Shown: positions 23,752-35,934, numbered from the stretch's first letter. The stretch is 64,000 bases of DNA from Cliona cf. orientalis (GCA_963930775.1 OZ005699.1:2749501-2813500); one strand, 5' to 3'. Notes: generated from the letters alone by a model not told the origin. Numbers and translations: made by a program.

Positions 23752-24279
23752 CAGTGCTCAAATTAATGGTCAGACATCGGACATTTTCCGGCCAATTTTT
23801 AACTATGTCAGACCAATATCAACTTAGGCTGACATAATGTCCTGTCAAGTTAACGCTCACCCAATTGTATGCCTGCACTGCACTGTCTAGTACAGTCAGC
23901 TGATTGTATGTACATGTATATGGCATGCAGACTATTGCCACGTGTACAGTATTTGTGAGGTTTCAAGGCACCTGATTGTATGCATGCAGACTACTGCCAA
24001 GTGTACAGTATTTATGAGGTTTGATTGTGTGCATGCACTCTAACTGTAGACTATTGCCATTTGTACAGTACTGCAGTAGTATTAATATTTTAGTGATGTA
24101 TAGAAAGAGAAGTTCTGAAGAGACAGACGCTGGTACTTCCAGCACTAGTGAGGACTTTGATAAGCCACCCTGGAAAAAATGACTGTCGATTAGTCTGATC
24201 ATTTATTGTGGATGTCAGTCCATTTTTGATATGGAAAGACATTGTGTCCTTGCACTTTCAAAAATTACTTGGAGCACTG
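23752..24279 (+). mobile_element. Internally deleted hAT-like transposon
   Basis: The terminal repeats are CAGTGCTC and GAGCACTG, flanked by the 6 bp direct repeat ATGTTG (23746-23751 and 24280-24285). Subterminal GGACATCGGACATTTTCCG is shared with the element at 13482-13919. An internal CAGACTA(T/C)TGCCA...GTGTACAGTATTT motif repeats three times (23930-24070). A short ORF (24096-24182) remains where a transposase N-terminus would lie. Confidence 0.7.
24096..24182 (+). CDS. Short ORF, probable remnant of hAT/ZBED-like transposase start
   Basis: It encodes 28 residues: MYRKRSSEETDAGTSS, then an acidic stretch, ending DKPPWKK. A basic, Ser-rich start followed by KPPWKK is typical of the first residues of domesticated and active hAT transposases. 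The body of the transposase is absent. An internal deletion would leave this piece. It is not expected to be functional. Confidence 0.4.
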   Translation: MYRKRSSEETDAGTSSTSEDFDKPPWKK

Positions 24280-24285
24280 ATGTTG

Positions 24286-25590
24286 TGATCATGCCACTTG
24301 CCTGGGGCGCCCATGCCTGGCTGGCTGGTCTAAGAAATCAGCCGCATCCTTCAGTGAAATCGACTTGATTTGCTATAATACTAAACGAAGCAAGAAGGTT
24401 AGTTTACCGCTCCATTCGATGTTTAGCCTTCTTTTTTTAGGATTAGCTGCCATCATAAGGTGCATTGGGCTCGCTCGATCAATAGCTATGGACGTGGTAC
24501 ATGGCATGCGGTCGCACGCGTGACGTTGATTCACGTCACATTTTGCGGTTGATTTCAAAAATAGTAATGCGCGGCCCTTATATTGTGACACAGTGCCTTT
24601 AATTATACTTTAGTGTTACTTCTGTTGTGGTTTTCCAAACACTGCATTCTATAGTGCTAAGCAGCAAGCTATAATAATGCGCATGCTCAACATCTGGGTT
24701 GCTATACCTACTCAACAAAGTGGGTGGGGGTTGAGCTCATCATAGAGGGCAAAAAGTGGTCTGGTTTTGAGCAGAGCTCCTGGAAGTGCTCTGGTGATTG
24801 CTGGACCAGCCAGACTGTCTATGCTGCCCTTGATTATACAGTTGTCTGTGTGTAGCTGCAGCAGCTTATGCATTATGAATGTCTCTATTGACTACTTGCA
24901 TATTGTACATGCACGTGCACATCATCATGTGACTTTGTCATTCAGCTGGCTAATTAGAATTTGAACCTGTGGCTCCCAAGAGAAGACACTTAGAATAGAG
25001 TCACCTACTGGCCCGAAAGCACCTAGTACATGTATGCATGGACAACATCAATTCTAGAATATCACTTGTTTGCGTTTAACAGGCCAGCATAATATATTAT
25101 ATTATGTAAGTATACATTTCAATCTAATTCTACTTTTTGCGTACCCTCTAAAATTTTGTTCTTGCTTGCCAAGATAAATCAAGCTCCATCACCAGCTCAA
25201 GGGATTTCAAACATGGTCAGATACATTCACAAAGAACCAAGGTAGTCACAGCTCCACAGTTTTGCTAATTTCGTTTAACGGACCATAAAATGGTACATTG
25301 ACTTTAAAACCTCGCCTTTCTTCGCACAATTTCTTTTCAGTAGCAGTAAACATCAAACATGGATTTCTATCTTGTGAAACTCTCACAGAATGTACGTGGC
25401 TACAGTACCGCTAAACTGAATCACCCTCAAAAGTCTTTTTTGTGATGATAGCTAGTCTTCTCTTGGTTGGAGACCTCTGGGTCGTTTGCTTGCATCAGCG
25501 ATATTAGACCTTGTGGGCTACCTGTTCACCAACTCTTAGCTTCAATGCTATCACCAGCATCTTTCAGTTGAAACCCAATACTTAACTATG
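24286..25590. other. No supported feature
   Basis: No exon, TIR element or RNA gene is recognised. Short ORFs at 24373 (minus) and 24767 (plus) have no domain pattern. Confidence 0.5.
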
Positions 25591-25593
25591 GAG

Positions 25594-25809
25594 TACCGCA
25601 TCCGATCTAATTAATGCGCCATGAAAAAATAATAATGAGTGCTGTGTGGCGCACCATTAGAGCGTGAAAATTATCCTTCGCGACCAGGTGCGCGCAAAAT
25701 TTGTACAGGGACACGTGGGTGGGCGCATTTAAATAGAGCGTGAAAATTGCACTTCAGGCCGAGGTGGCGCATCTATTAGAGAGGCGTGTTAATTAGATCG
25801 GATACGGTA
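25594..25809. mobile_element. 216 bp TA-flanked MITE
   Basis: The terminal inverted repeats are TACCGCATCCGATCTAATTA and TTAATTAGATCGGATACGGTA. The outer TA on each side can be read as a TA target duplication. The interior carries AGAGCGTGAAAATT twice. Confidence 0.8.
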
Positions 25810-25897
25810 TCTAGCTAAATTAGTGCACAACACACCCCCTACATGCACATGGCTCATAGGCCGTTAATTTTTCACTCAGACTTTCACTTATTTAATA

Positions 25898-26302
25898 TTA
25901 AATTTTTAACCAGTTAAAATTATCCTCACCTTCATTCACCTCTTCACCACTAATCGTGCGTAGTGCACGATCACTCAAGACATCTCGGCCAATCGTTTGC
26001 TTAAGAATACGCAGGATATCATTACTATCATCTTCAGCTGAAAGATTATCCATCGCGAAGACGGTAACTTCATCGTCAGTGTTTCTCTCTAGATCTACAA
26101 TTAAGAGGTGACGTTCGCCTGTCAAACGCGGCATCTTCACTCTAACTCCTAGGTCCCCTATCTGTAGATTTTGAGCTTCAAAAAGCCTCGGTAGGCAATT
26201 GACCAGCTCGCCCAGCTCAGAAGGACAAATGAAAGGCCCATATTTCTGGTAGGCCAGCTCTGCTGTGTTGCAAAGGTAGATAGAAAGCTCCGTATGCTCC
26301 AT
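25898..26302 (-). CDS. Unrecognised 134-residue single-exon protein
   Basis: The ORF runs from ATG at 26300-26302 to TAA at 25898. A TATA box (ATATAAATG, minus strand, about 26341-26350) lies 40-45 bp upstream, and ATTAAA follows the stop, so it looks like a compact intronless gene. The N-terminal 90 residues look folded (YGPFICPSELGELV, then RHLLIVDLE), with alternating hydrophobics. The C-terminus is acidic (AEDDSND, EEVNEGED) and ends FNWLKI. No signal peptide or transmembrane helix is seen. I cannot name a family. It sits between two MITEs, but its composition is unlike them. Confidence 0.6.
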   Translation of the reverse strand: MEHTELSIYLCNTAELAYQKYGPFICPSELGELVNCLPRLFEAQNLQIGDLGVRVKMPRLTGERHLLIVDLERNTDDEVTVFAMDNLSAEDDSNDILRILKQTIGRDVLSDRALRTISGEEVNEGEDNFNWLKI

Positions 26303-26340
26303 CGTTCAGTAATTATGATTTAATATGGGGGTCTGAGGTG

Positions 26341-26350
26341 CATTTATATC
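26341..26350 (-). promoter_or_regulatory. TATA box of the 25898-26302 gene
   Basis: GATATAAATG on the minus strand lies about 40 bases before the ATG. This implies a very short 5' leader. Confidence 0.4.
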
Positions 26351-26423
26351 GTAGCCACGTAAATTCGAGAAGATTCAGTGACGCACGAGATCACACACAA
26401 AATGCATGCAGTACATGTACATA

Positions 26424-26577
26424 TACCGTAAAGCCGGAAAATTTGGCGGGGAATTAAATTTGGCGGTTTGGCGGTCTATATTACAACCGCCAAATTATAA
26501 ACCCGCCAAAATTGTATGGCGATCCCGTACCGAACCGCCAAATTTAATTCCCGCCAAATATTTCCGGCTATACGGTA
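26424..26577. mobile_element. 154 bp TA-flanked MITE, TTTGGCGG family
   Basis: The ends are TACCGTAAAGCCGGAAA and TTTCCGGCTATACGGTA. The interior is an almost complete hairpin of AATTTGGCGG modules. It is related to 17987-18205. Confidence 0.85.
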
Positions 26578-26803
26578 ATTATGTACGGCGCGAGCCACAC
26601 CCCTCTATAAACGCAAACCATTTTTGCAGGTGTGGCTCTGGCCGGATATACTCACTTCAATGACGACCATTTGCCGGAAAATCGGTGAGGAATGTGACTA
26701 ACTGCATCAGTATGCATCACACCAGGAACTACACGTAGTCTCGCAAGCCACATCCGTGGTTTGCGGGACTAATCAGGCACAACTAATTAATAAGCCGTTG
26801 TTA

Positions 26804-27216
26804 GGCCAGGAAAAAAAATATATTTTAGTTTCTCAGGCTTTTCCAGCTAAAAAATGATGCGGGCGGGCGGCTTTTTATTTTATTTTTTTATTTTTTGGGG
26901 GCGTGGTTCATCACTAACCACGCCCATTTACGGCCGACCTCGTGCAAAAAAAAGTTTGAAAAGTGACTGGTCTTAGTTAATCTATAATAGTATCTTATAG
27001 CTTAGCCATCAAAGAAGCAGTTTTGAGGAGTCAGATGTCTGCCAGAGAGTGGCAAGGCTGATGCTCAAACACAGCCAGCCCGAACGAGATCGAGCGGTAA
27101 GCTTACTTTTAGCCGTTAATTTAATTACCACACCCACTTAATTAAAAAAAAAAGGCCCAGCAGCCAAAAAGTGATGCGGGCGGGCCTGAGAAACTAATAT
27201 TTTTTTTTGCCTGGCC
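26804..27216. mobile_element. PIF/Harbinger-like MITE, second copy type
   Basis: The ends GGCCAGGAAAAAAAATAT and its complement are flanked by TTA on both sides (26801-26803 and 27217-27219). The subterminal TTTCTCAGGC and GATGCGGGCGGGC motifs are inverted at the two ends. Its terminus GGCCAG matches the element at 7641-7926. Confidence 0.8.
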
Positions 27217-27576
27217 TTAATACTGCGGATAATTTTCGCGGGGCTGAACTGATTTTCAGCTTTATTTTATTGGGAACAATTGTTGACTTATATCGAATAT
27301 TAGTCTAAAACCTCCAAAATTGTAATTTTATTCTATGAGAATTTCTCCTCAAAAGTACATTTTTATGACATTTTCAATAATAGGGCAGAAAATTTTCGCG
27401 TGCAATGATCGTCAAGCACCCCCCCCCCCCCCACATTATAAACTGTGTCTACGCCCATGGTTTAATAGTCTTCAACAAAACACGGTGTTTGTGTCGCTCG
27501 TGGGGCTACCAAACGATTCGAAGCATAATTAAGCAAGTTTTTTTTTTGACGATTTCGACGTCGCTCAGATGCCTAG

Positions 27577-27577
<1 letters not shown>

Positions 27578-27609
<32 letters not shown>
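27578..27609. repeat. (ATT)n microsatellite
   Basis: About ten ATT units. Immediately outside lies CATCCTAAGTGGGAA (27626-27640), which is inverted at 28227-28241. This brackets the tRNA-like unit. Confidence 0.8.
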
Positions 27610-27611
<2 letters not shown>

Positions 27612-27933
27612 AAGAAGACTGACCGCATCCTAAGTGGGAAAAAGTGTGTTCATTTAGCAAGAAAAACATCTGCATTAGGAGGAACAAACTGAATTTAACA
27701 AGTTTAGATGTTATCTAGAGCATGAAGCAGCCAATGACGATCTTTACCCAACTTTGCTTCACTTTAGTAGTATTTAGCTATGGTAAATATTGTCATTGGC
27801 ATTGTCATTGGCCTAAACTGTGTATTGATGATGATGCATCAGTATACATACTAATCTTTTATTATCCAATATACATGTAAGACAACCTTTCCCGGCATCA
27901 TTGGCTGTTAAAAAGAGTTGGAAAAAAAATCGG

Positions 27934-28014
27934 CCCTAACGCCGGGATTCGAACCGGGGCGCGCATTTCACACTGCCTGGCAAACTCAGAGCTTAACCAT
28001 TAGACCATCTGGAC
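27934..28014 (-). pseudogene. Degraded tRNA with intact pol III boxes
   Basis: On the minus strand a perfect A box (TGGTCTAATGG) and perfect B box (GGTTCGAATCC) are present. They are followed by a run of eight T (plus-strand A 27922-27929) as a pol III terminator. The acceptor arms do not pair, the T stem has a mismatch and the anticodon stem is poor, so it should not be a working tRNA. The D-arm resembles tRNA-Glu or tRNA-Gln types. It may be transcribed as a small RNA or be a SINE head. Confidence 0.5.
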
Positions 28015-28247
28015 AGTAGTATACCTGTGGTTTTTGTGTTTTGACAAGGACATTTTCGCTTATAACTCGACAATGAAAGTGAAATTGAAAATTCTGGAAC
28101 GTGTACATTTTTTTAATTTTTTTATGCTCTATCTGCTGGTCTTTGAATTATCTTTGTAGCATGTTCTGGGGCTGAGTTTACTTACATTATATTACATTAC
28201 ATTACATTAGATTAATTTTATTTTTCTTCCCACTTAGGATGTAATTA

Positions 28248-28638
28248 TTACCCCGCGCGCATGCGCTAGGGGTAAAGCAATCGGTTTGTACGTCTGTTGT
28301 CGTTGTCGTCGTCGGCACGAAAATCGCCAGATCTCGAGTTCTAGGCGTCTGTGCGTGCTATAAGCATAACCAATCGGTAGATATCGGTGAAAAAATGGTT
28401 TGCACGCGCTTCGAATTTCTCAAAAAGGCTTACTAGTTCTACAAATCGTGCATTTTCTGTTCAGCAGTTTATCGACCACACCCACTCTTTTAGCATAATA
28501 GTATGCGGATGCGACTGCGCATGCTCAAGCACTGTGTTGGAAAGGGTCGTCACGTCATGATGTGTGCCTCATAGTGTTGCAATACTACGCTAGAGTGGCT
28601 ACATGGTGCGCGGGGTATGTGCTCTACAGAGCTCTAGT
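28248..28638 (+). repeat. Repeat family A copy
   Basis: It is colinear with 12898-13289 (CCCCGCGCGCATGCGCTAGG start, GAGCTCTAGT end). The 3' tail of the minus-strand LINE begins directly at its right edge, so one inserted at the border of the other. Confidence 0.75.
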
Positions 28639-28639
28639 T

Positions 28640-30220
28640 ATTATTATTATTATAATATTATATTATTATTAATGCTTTACAGCTTCCATAGTTGAGGGTC
28701 TGTTACGGGGTTGTAACAGCCTGACACGTACAGAATAAAATATTATAATGATAATATCTAGTTTCAATTGGTGATTGTTAGTTGTGTATATACATCAGAT
28801 GAAGGAAGACTTTGGCTGGGAGAAACACCTCGAACAAGGACATGCGAAGTAATAGGTGCAAGTATTATCAGAATTAAATTTGGCGAGAAAGGATTTCCAA
28901 AATATATTATCTATTATAGTTGCTTTCTGATTGTTGCGAAAGATAAATTCAGATCAATAGGTGATAGTGAATTCCAGAGATGAGGAAGTCTGTAGAAATA
29001 AAATTGTTTATCCCTATTGAGCTTGATAGGCGGCTGGACTAGTTTATTGAAGGTACCAGACCTGGTGTTATTCTGGCTGAAAGGTGACGTGGTTGAAAAT
29101 ATTGAAGGATTGATCGGGCGACTCACGGAGTTTAAAAGATCTCACAAAGAAACAGATGTCACTGAGTTCGAACAGCATTGATAACGGTAGGACATTAAGT
29201 ATAATTAATCTAGATCTGTAGTCGGAAGTGTAGTCATTTAATATGTACTTTGTTGCACGACGTTGGATTTGTTCTAGTGTGTTGGTATTTCTTTGTAGGA
29301 GTGGTCTCCAAATTAGGGATCCATAGATGAGTTGAGATCTCACCAGGGAAAGGTAAAGCTTTTTCTTGGTAGTGACATTATTTGATGATGTGAACGTGCG
29401 ATGAAGTAGGCCTAGTATTTTATAGGCTTTGGAAGTTATCCTTGATACCATGACAAGTCAGATGATATAAGTATACCAAGGTCTTTTTGTTGGTTACATG
29501 GGGAGATAGGGAGTCCGTTGATGAAATACTCTGTGAAGGCATCGTGATCTGGAGAAGCATGAGAGGTGATAGATAGCAAAGAATATTTTGTCCCATTGAA
29601 CATTAATTTCCAGTTGGTACTCCACAGGGACAATGCGTCGAGATCTGATTGAAGTAGGATATGGTCTTGTGGAGAATGGATTGGCCGGAGGCATTTGGTG
29701 TCATCAGCAAAAAGGAATGTTTTCGAGTGGTTTATTGAACACGATAAATTGTTTATATACAAGAGAAATAGGAAGGGACCAAGAATGCTTCCCTGAGGAA
29801 CTCCTGAGACTACAGGTAGAATAGAGGATTTGCAGTTATTGATGCTTACATGTTGGTATCTGTTGGCTAGGTATTCTCTGAACCATTTCCACAAGCTACC
29901 CACAATGCCGGCCTTCCACAGCTTCATCAAAAGCTCTTGATGTGGTATACGCTATCGAATGCTTTCTTGAAATCTAGATAGACAACATCACATTGGGAAC
30001 AATTGTAATCATTGAGAGCACTGAGGATGTCGCTTAGAAACATCAGAAGTTGCTGGGTTGTGGAGTGATGTTGACGGAAACCGAATTGGTGATGATAAAG
30101 GATGTTATTGGTAATGATGAACTTGCTTATCTTGCTGAAGATAAGGTATTCGAGAACTTTAGATATTATACATAGAAGAGATATTGATCGGTAGTTTTTG
30201 ACCAGTGATAGATACCCAGA
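28640..30220 (-). mobile_element. Second LINE retrotransposon, 5'-truncated
   Basis: Reading on the minus strand from about 30220: KNYRSISLLCIISKVLEYL, HHQFGFRQHHSTTQQL, YLDFKKAFDSV (block A), then ORF 29930-29436 with SGVPQGSILGPFLFLLYINN (block B) and LFADDTKCL (block C). After a frameshift near 29440 comes ORF 29451-29068 (YGSLIWRPLLQRNTNTLEQI thumb motif) and a final piece with RLPHLWNSLSP. A 3' untranslated segment ends in an (AAT/TAA)n tail near 28640-28680. Frameshifts make it inactive. It is a different family from the LINE at 10160-12896. No endonuclease is present. Confidence 0.85.
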
Positions 30221-30427
30221 TGTGGCGATTTTTGTGCTGACAGACGACGGACAATTACATTGCGCATGCGCGCGGGGTGCCTGGCGACATTAAACCAAAA
30301 ATTGAATCCAGTCCACGCCGCTCGTCTAGTCCCCGGCCCCCACACAGCCATAGAAATATAGCTAGCTACATGTATACAGTACAGACGCCGCCCCATCATG
30401 GCATACTGAAGCTTCCTACCTGCTTAA

Positions 30428-31375
30428 TTAGATCTAATTAAGCGTACCGGAACAAAATCTATAATTTCAAAAGCCCCGCCCCCGTCCATTGCCAACTGAA
30501 GATACAGCTATTAATTAAACAACAGCGATATAGGTACCTGTACCGATTTGTCCTCGGATGAACAGAAGTGGTCACATAACATTTGTGTTTGTGCGTGTGT
30601 TTTCAAAGTAAATTTCTAGTTCTAGTGGACTGCTGCCTATCAGAGGTAAGTCAATCTAGACCAAAGGGTGAGAACAAAATTGATGGTAGTGTTTTCACAG
30701 TCTGACACCAAAGTTGACTCGCGAAATTGACCCAGCTTTAATAGAAGCAGGGGGTAGTAAATTCTTAAACTACCGTGCAATTGAAGTGCCTGTGCCCTAT
30801 CAAAGAGAGAGGAACTCTCACTGGGCGCAATTTTGCTCATAATACTTGGTCTCAGACTCTGGAATGATAAAGTTATCCTAGGTTTGAGTAGGTAGTGAGT
30901 CCATGTTGTGTGTGTATTTGTGTATATCTCTGTGTGTGTAAAATTTGTAGCCATATTATTATTTGTGTAGCCACTGTAGCACCTAACACTATTATGCCGA
31001 AATCCAAGGTGCCACTTGAGTTGGTGGTGATATAGATGTCGTAGGGTAGTCTTTGCCAGTGGGGAACTATTGAAACTAGCGTCAGGTTGTGGTCATAGCA
31101 ACCCAAGTGGTCGTAAAGCAGTTGTGATGATGTGTTTACTAAACACCAGATGCCGCCATTTGCATGCATACTAGATGCATATACAAAGCTGCATCATCAG
31201 GCAGGGTACAACTGCAATGCCAATTTTTTTAAGGGGTAAGATCTGTGTGACAATGTCCTTATAGTATATTACATGTAGATAAAAGTTGATGCCGTGTGTT
31301 TGAACATCCTTTTTGCTTCCAAAGTTGTAGGGCACCCCCAAATATGAACTGGTAGTAGTAGTGTAGCTACATGTA
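30428..31375 (+). repeat. Dispersed duplicated segment, copy 2
   Basis: It matches 5925-6440 at both ends, with an unrelated insertion between about 30540 and 30990. The downstream junctions differ: CSTF3 exons at one locus, none here. Confidence 0.65.
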
Positions 31376-31379
31376 CTAT

Positions 31380-34300
31380 GGAATCACTGTGCAATGGTCA
31401 TTGTAATGTTGATGGTACAGGTTTTAATTTCTCTAGAGCTGTTATGATTCTTCATATAGTGTATCTATTCCTAAATGACTTCTATAATAGTATAAACAGT
31501 TTATCACTTAACCTTTCAATCACTGTTGTGTTTGTATGTATGTATGTGTGTGTGCGTGTATTGAAGGTAGCCAGAAATGTTAGTGAAGCTCGCTAGTGCT
31601 ATGATGTTACTAGACTATGCATTGGTGTGAAATCCTAGCCCTCTGCTATCGGAACCTCCACTAGTGGTATCCCATTGAGCCAAGAATTCATAACAATATC
31701 CAATACCAGCTAAAGGAATCCTTCTGTAGACTAGACCCTGATGTATCACTACAGATGATAAAAAGCCTTTATTCCTAGAATTACTCACTTTAATTGCACC
31801 ATTAATAACATTTTACCAAGTGTACATATACAATGTACATGTAATTTGTGTATAAAGATGTAGGGGTAGAACCCGTAACATTGTTGAGTTTTAAGCTCTT
31901 TCAACAGAGTATAAAAGTAAAGTACAAAGCTTTGTCAATAGTTTTCTTGATACAATCATAATAATATTATTGTACCTTTGCCATCAAGGGAGGTACAGTA
32001 CATACCGACATGATTGCTGTACATTGTGTGTGTTTTATGTAATTCTTTCTGGTGGCTTATTGATGGCTTATGAAGCTGTCCATAGCAGGTAGCAGAGGGG
32101 CTCTGCAGCATCGTTCACAACTGAGCCTTTCCTAACCTAATTCATACTTACACACACACATATATGTAAGTCCTTATTGTGTAGTCTCTAGCTCCTTATA
32201 TGTGGGTATGATTATTCTTTAGACACCTGTTTGAGCAAACAAGCTACTTGTATGGCAATCACTCTGTTTAGCTAAATAGACACACACACACACACATGGA
32301 GCAGCATCCTGGCTTGGTGCAGTGCATTAGGCCATGCTTGAAGAGTGAAACTACATAGATTGCCAATGTTGTTAGTATTATGCTTCATTGTGCATGTTGC
32401 TTCATCCTGGTTTCAGCTAACACTGTAATTAACTTTAAGGATGGTCAAAAGAGAGAGGGAGGGAAGGAGAGAGAGAGAGAGAGTGAGAGTGAGAAAGAGA
32501 GGGAGGGAGGTCTGTCGGTCCTTCTATCGGTTCTTCTGAGAATTTCAATCAATTTGTTGGCTATTTCCCTTAAGTATCTCTCAAAAGTTCACATCTGATT
32601 GCAAATTTCGATTTCCTCACTGTCTGTGTTTATTTGTACTGGAACATAGACTATCTTTCATCATCATAGCCATGCACACACTTCCAGCATCGGATGTTGT
32701 ATGTAGCTCAAGCTTCTGTCCCTAGCCAAATTTCCTGTACTGCTTCTACAAAATTATTCTCTGTTCTTGTCCAAACTGTCTACACGTCAGTTTTTGTCAT
32801 CCTATTGTGTATCGTACATGACCTATATTGTCCCTGACACCCTTGGGAAGCGTCCAGCCATCTTCACTTTGGAAGTACTTTTGTACATGTACACTTCTCT
32901 GTCACAGTGTGGCCAGGGTCTATATAATATAATGGTAAATTTTAATAAGGGTTTCTATTTTGATTCAGTATGGTTTACTCATGTTGAGCCTCCTCCCCAT
33001 GTCTCCCAGAGATGGTATTAGCGTGGTCAAGTGGGATTCGCCATTTTGTGTGTACTAGGGTATGCCTGAGCGCACACCAATACTTGTAGTAATTAAGTGC
33101 TTTTGGCATGCACAATGAACCTTCCAAACTCTTGTGTAAACTTTAAAGTGTAATTTCGCCATCCGAATTCTTTCTTGTGGGACATGTTAATTCCTGATCA
33201 CAGCTTTTTCAATTATTCTGCTATTTGTTCTCATTGATTTGTTAAAGCCACGTCTCTATAGATACTAAATGCATAAGGTACTAAGCTGAGCTATTCGCCA
33301 ATAAATCTAGAATGTTTGTATAGGATTCCCCACACGCAAAAATGCACTCATGGCGTAAGTCCATATAAGCACATCCAGTGGTTTATTTGTGAGGGTAATC
33401 GTAGTATTTTATCAACCATTCAGGAACTGGGTGAGCATGACCAAGGGCCCACAACAAAAACTACTTGACCATAGCAACAGTAAACAAAAACATACACACA
33501 CTATCTTTCTCTCCCCCCCCCCCCCTCTCTCTCTCTTTCTCATGGACTTCCAATCTTCCCAATATCACATTAAGCATTATCTACTCATGTTCCTCTATCG
33601 TAACACAAAAACAGTATGCTGCAACCCACAGACCTTTTACACACACTCACGCTCAATTTATACATCCCACTAACTATTAGCAGTTTAGCACAAGGACAGG
33701 TGTGACAATTACATCAGCATAGAAGAACTACCAGTACTGTTCCTAATTATGTCCTAATACTTGGCATACCTTGTGAACAATGCACTGGCACATAAGCTCA
33801 TGATGTACACTTCCCAGTCATAAGTTAATATAGATGTGCCTAAGCTGGTCTTGAGATGTTCAGTGTGGTCCCCAGAATTTGAGCACTGAAGTGGATGCAT
33901 ATATATGATCCAACAATGAAAGCCATATCTATAATATATTATTATGTATGCTCCTGCATGCTACTGATTGGTGTCTATCATGACACAGTATTCCATCAAG
34001 AATTAAACAAATATTGTGGAATGGATGAAGGTTGTTTCAAGGTGTTTGTGCAAAGAGTTCTCAGACTCTATGAAACAGTTTCATTCCCTTTAGAAAAAAG
34101 GTCTAATACCTTCTCTGGGATGGCCCCCCTACCTGTGTATAGGGCTGGGATTGAGTCAACCTTTCACATACTGGATGTACTTCCGTTTGGACCATTCTGG
34201 CGTATACATGTGATATCTCTCTACAAATTTGCCACTGGTGGTGGTAATTATCGAGGGTAGGAGTTTCTCTGTTCTCTCATTCTTTTACCATCGCTGTCCA

Positions 34301-35922
34301 CTTAGTCTCAAGTAGCTCCACTTATTTGTCAATGGCGGACATTGGCAACCTCCTTGGCACTGCACGGCTGCCAGCACTTATAGATGATAATGAAATATTA
34401 CTAAGGGCATGTGTGTGTACTTTTGCCCTTTACATTGCCAACCATTGAGACTCCCTACATGTACATGTGTGCAGCCATAGCTACATGTACATGTACATGC
34501 ATGTGTACAAGTGTACATGTAGCAGTAAGTGTGATAATAATAATATTGATATTTATTGGCATAATTATGAGCATTCACTGGCCCTTTGGCATGACATATG
34601 ACGTGTAATGTTAGTAATTTTCACGTGTGCTTTTAATAGGCTTTGCCCATAACAAAGCATAATATTTCGTGCATATGTGTATACATGTACTTGAATATGT
34701 GCAATTGGGTGTGTGCGCTGGCTGATTACCTTAGTAGTAATGTTGTTTGGGTTCTATTGGTGACACTGGGTGACCTGGTAGCAGCTAGCTTGGGCTAGCA
34801 AAAAGACTTCTTGGCGTTTCTGGTTACTTGATGTTGCTTAGGATTTTTGCTGGTGATATTGAGACTAGGTGGTGGTAAGTGTAGGCTCTGGTGTGTTACC
34901 TTGTAAGGTAGTGATTGTAGACCCGGTGTATAGAGTAAATACATTTAAGAGAGAGAGAGGGGGGGGGGGGGAACAATGCAGGCAACATTGCTACATGTAC
35001 CTGAATTACATGTACTTAAATAATCCACTACCATTTAGTTCTCGTATGGCTTTACATGTATGTATTAATATAGACATAACTAAAATGCCGTGTGTGATAC
35101 ATTTCCTGTCTTGCCATAAATATAGTATGTGTGAAGCATGTGACAGTACCTCCCTACCCTGATATGGTACGTGCAAGTAAACCTTTCAATGGACCACAAA
35201 CCCCCATTGTACGTGTTCTACAATGTATGCATATGTGATATTATTGTATACCTGTGGATATGGATATCAGGTTGCCCCACATACATGTACATATACAATG
35301 TACAGGTACTAGGTCATATACGTTTCCTATACATTCTGAGGTTAAGCACCTGCTGCATAGTACTGATTGGTCATTACTGTGATCCGTCTTATACAAAGGA
35401 CTTCTATTTGCATTATGTGTACGGTTAGTATGTATACTACATGTGCTATTCTCTTGAAGGAAAAAGATAAATGGGATTCTGCATAGTTGATTGCAAATAT
35501 GTGTGTATGTGTGTAATATTGGCCAAGTCCTTTGTTGTACAACAGACTTGGACAGCTTACTGTGTGTGTGCTGGTTGGATGTGATATGGTCACTGTAGGT
35601 GCTCCGTTAAGGGTATTAATTTTGTGCACTGGTGTGTGGATTAAGCACTGATGTGTGCATTCTTCCTTATAAGCAGCGTGTGTGCATAGGCTTTGTACTT
35701 TATCTGGGAATGTTGGGCTCACACAGCTGGTGTATGGCATACCACAATCATGCAAATTTCTTGATTGTAGGATTTGTACTTCCTTGCATGTCTAAATTGT
35801 ATGTTGACAGCATGGGAATGATTTGTTGTTACCATCATGGAATTAATTCTGAATTTGCATGCCACCAATCAGATCTTTCAACCAATATCCTCTCTCTCTC
35901 TCTCTCTCCTCTCACATTCCAG
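31380..35922 (+). other. Upstream/5' UTR intron region of the HECW-like gene
   Basis: No coding exon is recognised. Features seen: a GA-rich microsatellite (32448-32510), CT and C runs at 33508-33540, a G run at 34958-34972, and many TACATGTA palindromes. A pyrimidine tract with acceptor ACATTCCAG ends at 35922, so a non-coding first exon must lie somewhere upstream; its donor was not identified. The ORF at 33895-34260 (121 codons) lacks any family signal. Confidence 0.5.
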
Positions 35923-35934
35923 CTATAACTAGCC

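Noticed and set aside
24767..24964. 65-codon ORF with hydrophobic stretches
   Set aside because: No conserved motif and no supporting context; treated as chance.
33895..34260. 121-codon plus-strand ORF
   Set aside because: No domain pattern, no splice or promoter context, and it lies in the non-coding 5' region of the HECW-like gene.
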